This document shows, piece after piece, positions 1 through 5,448 of a DNA stretch of 5,448 nucleotides. The stretch lies in assembly GCA_002309915.1 (NCBI GenBank), contig DBYT01000091.1, positions 1 to 5,448 of the forward strand. The letters run 5' to 3'. Under the pieces are notes generated by a model. It saw nothing but the letters and a program-made list of their open reading frames with translations, did not search any database and was not told the origin of the DNA. A program made the translations under genes and the position numbers. Source of the stretch: Bacteroidales bacterium UBA1179. GTDB lineage: Bacteria > Bacteroidota > Bacteroidia > Bacteroidales > Bacteroidaceae. Numbering within the stretch: the first letter of the stretch is position 1; each line of letters starts with the position of its first letter.

Positions 1-789
1 ACGCAGGTTCTGCTGAGTCAGCATCTGAAGTGCAAAGTATACACCTTTGAGTTCACGTCCGGGAATCTTGAGGTCACGGGCGGTAGGTGTACCGTTGGAT
101 ATGATGTATGCGTCAAAGCCCTCGGGCAGTTTGTTCAGATCAACGGGTGTATTGAACCTGAACTTGATACCCTCCTGCTCCATGATCTCCATACGGCGGT
201 CAATCACGTACTTATCCAGTTTGAAGTTAGGTATTCCGTAACGTACCAGACCACCTGCAGAAGGCATCTTGTCAAAAAGGGTCACCTCATAACCCAGTGC
301 GTTAAGACGTACCGAGGCACTCAGTCCTGCAGGTCCTGCACCGATTACGGCAACCTTCTTACCGTTACGCTCATATGTCTTGGGCTGGATATAACCCTCA
401 CGGAAAGCATGCTCAATGATGGAGCACTCGTTCTCGCGGATAGTCACGGGAGCATCGATGCAAAGGTTCAGTGCGCAGCTCTTCTCGCACAGAGCCGGGC
501 AGATACGGCCCGTAAACTCGGGGAAGTCATTGGTGGCTGAGAGCAGCTTATAAGCCAACTCCCACTTTCCTTTATAGACGGCATCCTGCCATTCCGGCTG
601 CTTGTTGCCCAGCGGGCATGCCCAGTGGCAGAACGGAACGCCGCAGTCCATGCAGCGTGAAGCCTGCTGCTGACGGCTGCTGTCGTTCAGGGTCTGCTCC
701 ACCTCACTGAAATCAGCTATTCTCTCATGTATCGGCCTATGACCGGCTTCCTGTCTGGGAACGGTCAGAAAAGCTCTTGGATTTCCCAT
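1..789 (-). CDS. gltD: Glutamate synthase small subunit GltD, N-terminal 263 residues (cut by window edge)
   Basis: This is the NAD(P)H-oxidising subunit of glutamate synthase. It passes electrons through FAD and iron-sulfur clusters to the FMN and [3Fe-4S] centre of GltB in the cytoplasm. The reading frame is open from the ATG at 787-789 to the left edge. Visible motifs are a first cysteine set C46, C49, C54, C58 (CMDCGVPFCHWACP), a second set C97, C101, C105, C110 (CPALCEKSCALNLC), which together are the expected ligands of the two [4Fe-4S] clusters, and the dinucleotide fold VAVIGAGPAG with glycines at 150, 152 and 155 for FAD. GGLVRYGIPNFKLDK (179-193) and the RDLKIPGREL stretch (238-247) are also typical of GltD. 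Family members are about 450-490 residues long, so the NAD(P)H-binding half lies outside. The start is secure: a TGA in frame at 817-819 lies 27 bp upstream with no other start codon between. The gene follows gltB by 20 bp with no strong Shine-Dalgarno, so co-transcription is likely. No frameshift or lost key residue is seen. Confidence 0.97.
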   Translation of the reverse strand, partial: MGNPRAFLTVPRQEAGHRPIHERIADFSEVEQTLNDSSRQQQASRCMDCGVPFCHWACPLGNKQPEWQDAVYKGKWELAYKLLSATNDFPEFTGRICPALCEKSCALNLCIDAPVTIRENECSIIEHAFREGYIQPKTYERNGKKVAVIGAGPAGLSASVRLNALGYEVTLFDKMPSAGGLVRYGIPNFKLDKYVIDRRMEIMEQEGIKFRFNTPVDLNKLPEGFDAYIISNGTPTARDLKIPGRELKGVYFALQMLTQQNLR

Positions 790-809
790 AGTAGTGTCAC
801 TTTTAAGAT

Positions 810-3800
810 TTAATAATCACGCTGAACATTGTCAATCTTCTGCTGCAGCGCTTTCATCCTCTCCTCCTCCAGGATACGGCGGTACTCGATAGGAGTAACC
901 TGTATGAATTCACCTACATACTGACTCCAGTTGTCCAGCATCTTCTTGGCCAGAGCCGAGCCTGCGTATTTGTAGTGCTTCTCAATGAGTCCGCGCAACT
1001 CGTCACGACCGGCCTTGTCCTCAATAAGGTCAAGCTCAATCATATCCATGTTGCAGTAGTAGTCAAAGTTGTGGTTCTTGTCCCATACATAGGCAAGACC
1101 GCCCGACATACCGGCTGCAAAGTTCCTGCCTGTTGTACCAAGCACAACCACGCGACCGCCGGTCATATACTCGCAGCAGTGGTCGCCTGCACCCTCAACT
1201 ACGGCTGTGGCACCTGAGTTACGTACGGCAAAGCGCTCACCTGCACGACCGTTTATGAATATCTCGCCGCTGGTGGCACCGTACAGGATGGTGTTACCTG
1301 CTATGATGTTCTCGGATGCGTCAAACTTGGATTCAGCGGGCGGGCATATGGCGATACGGCCACCGGAGAGACCCTTACCAACATAGTCATTGGCCTCACC
1401 TTCCAGTTTAAAGTTAACACCCTTCATAAGGAATGCACCGAAACTCTGTCCTGCCGATCCCTTGAAGCATACGTTGATGGTATCATCGGCCAGACCGTCA
1501 TGTCCGTACTTGCTTGCTATCGCACCGGACAGCATTGCTCCTGCGGCACGGTCTGTGTTTATTATATCATATGAGAGTTCAACCTTGCTGCCGCTCTCAA
1601 TTGCCTTGGCCGATTCCTTAAGGATCTTCTGGTCAAGCACCTGACTCAGGTCATGTATCTGATCCTTAACCTTGTAGAGGTCACCGTCAATCTTTGTAAG
1701 CAGGCGGCTGAAATCAAGGCCCTTGGTCTTATCGGTAAACTTGGCTGTATCAATCTCAATAAGGTCCGTACGGCCGATGATATCCTCAAACTTACGGAAT
1801 CCCATCTGAGCCAGAAGTTCCCTTACGCCCTGAGCCATGAACATATAGTAGTTGATAAGGTACTGGCTGTGACCGCGGAACTTGGCCCTCAGAGCCGGAT
1901 CCTGTGTAGCAACACCTACAGGGCAGGCGTTGGTATGGCACTTACGCATAAGCAGACACCCCAGAACGATCAACTGGCCTGTTCCGAATCCGAACTCGCC
2001 GGCACCCAGCAGAGCCATTGAAATGACGTCACGCGGGGTCTTTAACTGGCCGTCCACCTGAACCTCAATCTCACCGCGCAGACCGTTCAGAACCAGAGTC
2101 TGCTGTGTCTCGGCCAGACCTATCTCAGGAGATATACCTGCATAACGGATTGATGATGCGGGTGATGCGCCTGTACCGCCCTCGGCACCTGATATTACAA
2201 CCAGGTCAGCCTTGGCTTTGGCAACACCGGCTGCGATGGTACCTACTCCGCTCTCGGCAACCAGCTTGACGCTGATCTTGGCCTTGGGGTTCACGTTGCG
2301 CAGGTCATAGATGAGCTGAGCCAGATCCTCAATCGAGTAGATGTCATGGTGAGGCGGAGGTGAAATAAGTGATATTCCGGGAATTGAGTTACGTGTACGG
2401 GCAATGATATCGTTCACCTTGAATCCCGGCAACTGACCACCCTCACCCGGCTTGGCTCCCTGTGCCACCTTGATCTGGATTTCCTGTGCGTTGACCAGAT
2501 ACTCGGCAGTGACACCGAATCGGCCCGATGCCACCTGCTTGATACGGCTGCTCAGCGATACGCCGTCCACATCTGTGTGGAAACGGTCGCTGTCCTCGCC
2601 GCCCTCACCGGTATTGCTGCGTGAATCAAGTGTGTTCAGGGCAATGGCGATAGCCTCGTGAGCCTCCTTGCTGATGGCACCGAATGACATGGCGGCACCG
2701 ATAAAGCGCTTAACGATATTCTCTGCCGGCTCAACCTCATCAACGGGAATCGGGTTGGTCTTGAATTTGAAGTAGTTACGCAGGAACAACGGCTCCTGAC
2801 GGTCATCTACTATGGAGCAGAACTCCTGGAATTTCTTGTAGCTGCCCAGGCGGGTAGCAAGTTGCAATGTTGAAATGGCTTCGGGTGTCCATGCATGACG
2901 TATGCCGTCCTTGCGGAATGCGTACTGGCCGATGAACGGAAGCACGCCGTCGGGCTCGGCCTGGCCGAATCCCTGTTGCTGCATGCTTACGGCATCCTTG
3001 CAGATCCTGTCGAACGATACGCCTCCGATTGTGGATGAAGAGGTTCCGAAATACTTGGAAAGAACCTCCTGGCTTATACCTATAGACTCGAATATCTTGG
3101 CACCACGGTATGAACGAATGGTGCTGATACCCATCTTACTCAATATCTTCTTGAGGCCCTTGTCTACAGCCTTGATGTAGTTGTGCTGTGCGGTCTCATA
3201 GTCAAGTTGTATCTCACCCTTCTTAACCAGGTCATCGATTACTGCAAATGCCATGTAGGGGTTCACTGCACTTGCACCGTAGCCCATGAGCAGAGCCACA
3301 TGCATAACCTCACGGATCTCGCCGCTCTCAACAATCAGGGCGGTCTGGACACGTTTCTGGATCGATACAAGATAATGGTGTATGGCGCTTACGGCCAGCA
3401 GTGAAGGAATGGCTGCGTGAGTATCGTCAATGCCGCGGTCACTCAGAATGATGTAGTTGATGCCTGCGTCAACAGACTTTTCGGCTTCATGGCAAAGATT
3501 TTCAATGGCATCGGCCATACCCTTGGCTCCCTTTGATTTCTCAAACAGGATAGGCAGGACCTCGGTATTGAATCCCTTGTAACGGATGTTGCACAGGGTA
3601 TCAAGTTCGGTGTTGGTAAGTACCGGCTGCGGCAGACGTACCATCTTGCAGTGACCCTCGCTGGGAGTAAGGATATTCATGCCTACTGCACCGATATACT
3701 CGGTAAGTGACATTACCAGTTCCTCACGTATGGGGTCAATCGGCGGGTTGGTAACCTGCGCGAACTGCTGTCGGAAATAGTTGAACAGCAACTGGGGACG

Positions 3801-5273
3801 CTCTGATAAAGCAGCCAGCTGGGTGTCGTTACCCATGGATGAAAGAGGCTCCTGAGCCGTCTGACACATGGGAACAATCACACGGTCAATATCCTCGCGG
3901 GTATAGTCAAATGCGCGCAGACGGCGGGCGTAATCCTTTACGTCATTTGCCGCCTTACGGCCGCTCTTGAGTTTGCCAAGTTCCACACGGCCGGCGCTGA
4001 GCCACTCGCCGTAGTTGAACTCACTGGCCAACTTGTCCTTTACCTCATCGTTGCGGTATATCTGTCCGTTATCGGTATCTATAAGCAGTATCTTACCGGG
4101 CTGAAGTTTGCCTTTCTCCGTGATGCTGGCGGCATCCACATGGATGCAACCAGCCTCGGATGCCATTATGAGCATGCCATCAGATGTGATAAGATAGCGT
4201 GACGGGCGCAGACCGTTGCGGTCCAGCATACCTCCGGCATAACGGCCATCGGTAAAGAGCATGGCGGCGGGTCCGTCCCACGGCTCCATAAGTATTGAAT
4301 GATACTCATAGAAAGCCTTGAGCTTGTCGCTTATGGGGTTTTTCTCATTGAAAGACTCAGGGATCATCATGGCCATAGCATGCGGCAGACTCATTCCTGA
4401 ACGTACAAAGAACTCCAGCGCATTGTCAAACGATGCACTGTCGCTCATATCGGGCTGTACGATAGGATGAATGTCCGATACACTGCCAAGAGCCTCTGAT
4501 GACAGAACGCTCTCACGGGCCTCCATCCAGCCGCGGTTGCCGCGAATGGTGTTAATCTCGCCGTTATGAGCCAGCATTCTGAAAGGCTGGGCCAATGACC
4601 ATGTGGGGAATGTGTTGGTGCTGAATCTGGAGTGCACCATTGCAAGACCACTGGTAAAGTTGGGACTGCTCAGGTCCGGATAGTACTCACGCAACTGGGT
4701 TGATGTGAGCATTCCCTTATAGACCATTATGCGGCATGAAAGTGATACGATATAGAAATTACGGTCATCTATACGCTTCTCAGTGTGCTTGCGCACCTTA
4801 TAAAGAAGAGTCTCCAGACCATCGGCCTCGGATGCACCGGTAATGAATATCTGAACAGTGCGCGGCTCGGTAGCACGTGCGGCTTCGCCCAGGATATTGC
4901 TGTTAACGGGTACTTCACGAACGTTGGTAAGTACAAGTCCCATCTTGGACGCCTCCTCACGGATAATGTCCAGATACTTGTCACCAAGGGCCTTGTCCTT
5001 GGGCAGGAATACGAGTCCTGTTCCGTAACTAAGGCGCTCAGGCACCGGGATACCCTGCAAGAGAATAAACTCGTGCGGTATCTGGAGTGTGATTCCGGCT
5101 CCGTCGCCCGACTTGTTGTCGGCAGCCTCGGCACCACGGTGCTTCATGTTCTCAAGCAGTGTAAGAGCGCTGTCAACAAGCTGGTGTGTCTTTCCCCCCT
5201 TAAGGTTGACCATCATACCTATACCGCAGGCATCATGCTCATTCTGAGGGTCGTATAAACCGTATTTTTTCAT
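810..5273 (-). CDS. gltB: Glutamate synthase large subunit GltB (GOGAT alpha chain), complete, 1487 residues
   Basis: GltB makes two glutamates from glutamine and 2-oxoglutarate, using electrons from GltD. By comparison with the family, its four domains are a class II (Ntn) amidotransferase from about 16 to 430, a central domain to about 790, an FMN barrel to about 1210 and a C-terminal beta-helix to the end. Visible motifs include Cys16 in EHDACGIG, which becomes the N-terminal nucleophile after removal of a 15-residue propeptide; HRG (45-47), KSGDGAG (54-60), HSRFSTNT (214-221) and the oxyanion-hole residues N237-G238; TGEGGE (888-893), KPGEGGQLPG (941-950), SPPPHHDIYSIEDL (971-984), KLVAESGVGT (1003-1012) and GAEGGTGASP (1029-1038) of the synthase site; and C1106, C1112, C1117 for the [3Fe-4S] cluster. 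The glycine-rich helix repeats follow from about 1270 to 1395. The length is normal for the family. The start is certain: an in-frame TAA at 5280-5282 sits just upstream, and later ATGs would lose Cys16. A weak GAAAG at 5283-5287 is the only possible ribosome site. The gltD neighbour indicates the NAD(P)H type rather than the ferredoxin type. Confidence 0.99.
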   Translation of the reverse strand: MKKYGLYDPQNEHDACGIGMMVNLKGGKTHQLVDSALTLLENMKHRGAEAADNKSGDGAGITLQIPHEFILLQGIPVPERLSYGTGLVFLPKDKALGDKYLDIIREEASKMGLVLTNVREVPVNSNILGEAARATEPRTVQIFITGASEADGLETLLYKVRKHTEKRIDDRNFYIVSLSCRIMVYKGMLTSTQLREYYPDLSSPNFTSGLAMVHSRFSTNTFPTWSLAQPFRMLAHNGEINTIRGNRGWMEARESVLSSEALGSVSDIHPIVQPDMSDSASFDNALEFFVRSGMSLPHAMAMMIPESFNEKNPISDKLKAFYEYHSILMEPWDGPAAMLFTDGRYAGGMLDRNGLRPSRYLITSDGMLIMASEAGCIHVDAASITEKGKLQPGKILLIDTDNGQIYRNDEVKDKLASEFNYGEWLSAGRVELGKLKSGRKAANDVKDYARRLRAFDYTREDIDRVIVPMCQTAQEPLSSMGNDTQLAALSERPQLLFNYFRQQFAQVTNPPIDPIREELVMSLTEYIGAVGMNILTPSEGHCKMVRLPQPVLTNTELDTLCNIRYKGFNTEVLPILFEKSKGAKGMADAIENLCHEAEKSVDAGINYIILSDRGIDDTHAAIPSLLAVSAIHHYLVSIQKRVQTALIVESGEIREVMHVALLMGYGASAVNPYMAFAVIDDLVKKGEIQLDYETAQHNYIKAVDKGLKKILSKMGISTIRSYRGAKIFESIGISQEVLSKYFGTSSSTIGGVSFDRICKDAVSMQQQGFGQAEPDGVLPFIGQYAFRKDGIRHAWTPEAISTLQLATRLGSYKKFQEFCSIVDDRQEPLFLRNYFKFKTNPIPVDEVEPAENIVKRFIGAAMSFGAISKEAHEAIAIALNTLDSRSNTGEGGEDSDRFHTDVDGVSLSSRIKQVASGRFGVTAEYLVNAQEIQIKVAQGAKPGEGGQLPGFKVNDIIARTRNSIPGISLISPPPHHDIYSIEDLAQLIYDLRNVNPKAKISVKLVAESGVGTIAAGVAKAKADLVVISGAEGGTGASPASSIRYAGISPEIGLAETQQTLVLNGLRGEIEVQVDGQLKTPRDVISMALLGAGEFGFGTGQLIVLGCLLMRKCHTNACPVGVATQDPALRAKFRGHSQYLINYYMFMAQGVRELLAQMGFRKFEDIIGRTDLIEIDTAKFTDKTKGLDFSRLLTKIDGDLYKVKDQIHDLSQVLDQKILKESAKAIESGSKVELSYDIINTDRAAGAMLSGAIASKYGHDGLADDTINVCFKGSAGQSFGAFLMKGVNFKLEGEANDYVGKGLSGGRIAICPPAESKFDASENIIAGNTILYGATSGEIFINGRAGERFAVRNSGATAVVEGAGDHCCEYMTGGRVVVLGTTGRNFAAGMSGGLAYVWDKNHNFDYYCNMDMIELDLIEDKAGRDELRGLIEKHYKYAGSALAKKMLDNWSQYVGEFIQVTPIEYRRILEEERMKALQQKIDNVQRDY

Positions 5274-5305
5274 ATAATATTACTTTCAACTACCTTTTAT
5301 TTAAT

Positions 5306-5335
5306 CTTCGCTTCACCCCACAATTCGGAGCGAAG
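5306..5335 (-). repeat. Inverted repeat CTTCGCT / AGCGAAG in the gltB upstream region
   Basis: Positions 5306-5312 and 5329-5335 are perfect 7-bp inverted copies around a 16-bp loop. A second register pairs 5309-5314 with 5332-5337 (CGCTTC/GAAGCG), so two mutually exclusive stems are possible. The element is GC-rich within an AT-rich gap and ends 32 bp upstream of the gltB ATG. If gltB is transcribed through this region, the stem would sit in its leader. No U-run follows, so it does not look like a terminator. Confidence 0.55.
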
Positions 5336-5337
5336 CG

Positions 5338-5351
5338 GAGAATAAATTCTC
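5338..5351. repeat. 14-bp near-perfect dyad GAGAAT-AA-ATTCTC
   Basis: Positions 5338-5343 (GAGAAT) and 5346-5351 (ATTCTC) are exact inverted copies around a 2-bp centre. A 14-bp symmetric site upstream of gltB is the right size for a dimeric repressor or activator. However, its right half is also the first six bases of the tandem repeat, so the symmetry could be a by-product of the repeat. No regulator is encoded in the window. Confidence 0.5.
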
Positions 5352-5373
5352 AATTTTCAATTCTCAATTTTCA
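5346..5373. repeat. Two perfect 14-bp tandem repeats with a degenerate third copy
   Basis: The unit ATTCTCAATTTTCA occurs at 5346-5359 and again, identically, at 5360-5373. The following ten bases (5374-5383, ATTGTGAATT) match the start of the unit at eight of ten positions, and they run into the left arm of the neighbouring hairpin. Each unit is itself built of AATT blocks seven bases apart. AATT-rich tracts of this type are, from memory, common between genes in Bacteroidales. No role can be read from the sequence; repeat-copy variation between strains is the obvious possibility. Confidence 0.85.
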
Positions 5374-5417
5374 ATTGTGAATTGTTGCTCATCAGTTGAT
5401 GAACAACAATTCACGAT
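5374..5417 (-). repeat. Long hairpin overlapping the glnN stop codon
   Basis: The arms 5404-5414 and 5377-5387 are perfect 11-bp inverted copies (GTGAATTGTTG / CAACAATTCAC). Inside them, 5398-5402 pairs with 5389-5393 (UCAUC/GAUGA). In minus-strand RNA the joining bases 5403 and 5388 form a U-G wobble, giving an unbroken 17-bp stem with an AACU loop. In plus-strand RNA the same position is a C-A mismatch. Outside, 5416-5417 pairs again with 5374-5375 after one mismatch. The glnN stop codon lies at the tip. No U-run follows the stem in the minus direction, so it is not a standard intrinsic terminator. It may act in 3'-end protection, RNA processing or partial termination. Confidence 0.75.
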
Positions 5418-5448
5418 ACTTCGGCAGCGGCCACATATCGTTGTCCAC
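5392..5448 (-). CDS. glnN: C-terminal 18 codons of a probable type III glutamine synthetase (cut by window edge)
   Basis: Reading leftward from the right edge, one frame gives VDNDMWPLPKYRELLFIN and then a TGA at 5392-5394. A tail with WP-x-P-x-Y-x-E-LLF is, from memory of the family, how type III glutamine synthetases (GlnN) of Bacteroidales end. The enzyme makes glutamine from glutamate, ammonia and ATP, is about 700-730 residues long and acts in the cytoplasm. It would feed the GltB product encoded next. The gene lies on the same strand, 118 bp upstream of gltB. Its final codons form one arm of a long hairpin. Only 18 residues are visible, so the family call rests on the tail motif plus context. 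A different gene with a similar tail cannot be excluded from this window alone. Confidence 0.72.
   Translation of the reverse strand: MDNDMWPLPKYRELLFIN

Larger units (their letters stand above)
5274..5391 (-). other. 118-bp intergenic gap between glnN and gltB, made mostly of small repeats and dyads
   Basis: This is the only sizeable non-coding stretch. In transcription order it holds the distal arm of a hairpin, two 14-bp tandem repeats, a 14-bp dyad, an inverted repeat, and about 30 bp of AT-rich leader before the gltB ATG. It is much richer in A and T than the genes beside it. No convincing Bacteroidetes-type promoter (TTTG near -33 with TAnnTTTG near -7) was found, and no strong Shine-Dalgarno. 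An AAAGG at 5293-5297 is 19 bases from the ATG, too far to be a normal ribosome site. Either gltBD is transcribed from glnN by read-through or the promoter here departs from the consensus. Confidence 0.8.

Noticed and set aside
47..241. 64-codon plus-strand frame opposite gltD
   Set aside because: The opposite strand encodes an intact, motif-bearing GltD through this region, so the plus-strand frame is a shadow.
790..809. Regulatory or terminator element between gltB and gltD
   Set aside because: The gap is only 20 bp, with no dyad and no strong ribosome site. It looks like a plain operon junction.
1653..2021. 122-codon open frame on the plus strand inside gltB
   Set aside because: It is antisense to the conserved FMN and [3Fe-4S] part of gltB. 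No start signal or family resemblance was seen, so it is treated as a shadow frame.
4769..5137. 122-codon minus-strand frame overlapping gltB out of phase
   Set aside because: It is arginine- and serine-rich, has no recognisable motif, and is fully overlapped by the certain gltB frame.
4785..5258. 157-codon open frame on the plus strand opposite the gltB N-terminal region
   Set aside because: It lies entirely inside gltB, whose frame encodes an unbroken conserved enzyme. The plus-strand translation shows no recognisable domain or composition of a real protein. The open frame follows from gltB codon bias.
5274..5345. A promoter for gltB
   Set aside because: I looked for TTTG near -33 with TAnnTTTG near -7 and for sigma-70-like boxes. 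The TTGTGG and TAAAT strings present do not have convincing sequence or spacing.
5374..5417. Intrinsic transcription terminator for glnN
   Set aside because: The stem is strong but it is AT-rich and is followed in the minus direction by AATTGAAAATTG rather than a run of T. The classic terminator form is not met.

Overview
The window holds part of a glutamine synthetase/glutamate synthase (GS-GOGAT) locus, all read on the minus strand. In transcription order, right to left, there are: the last 18 codons of a gene that looks like a type III glutamine synthetase (glnN); a 118-bp gap filled with small repeats and dyads; a complete gltB (glutamate synthase large subunit, 1487 residues); a 20-bp gap; and the first 263 codons of gltD (glutamate synthase small subunit), cut by the left edge. 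About 97% of the window is coding. No plus-strand gene, RNA gene, mobile element or CRISPR array was found.

The organism is probably a member of the Bacteroidales (Bacteroides/Prevotella-like). This is an inference. It rests on the glnN-type C-terminus next to gltBD, the lack of clear Shine-Dalgarno sequences before gltB and gltD, and an AT-rich gap with AATT-rich tandem repeats beside genes of balanced base composition. Sequence searches would be needed to confirm it.

The three genes form one pathway. GlnN would fix ammonium onto glutamate to make glutamine. GltB hydrolyses glutamine in its N-terminal domain, channels the ammonia to its FMN domain and aminates 2-oxoglutarate to glutamate. 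GltD supplies the electrons from NAD(P)H through FAD and iron-sulfur clusters. The 20-bp gltB-gltD spacing points to one transcript. Whether glnN shares it is open.

The coding part is ordinary: every catalytic and cluster-binding motif checked is present and both starts are firmly placed. I see no undescribed system here. What deserves a second look is the 118-bp gap. It contains a 17-bp-stem hairpin that overlaps the glnN stop codon and is fully paired only in the minus-strand RNA, two perfect 14-bp tandem repeats, a 14-bp dyad, and an inverted repeat just upstream of gltB.
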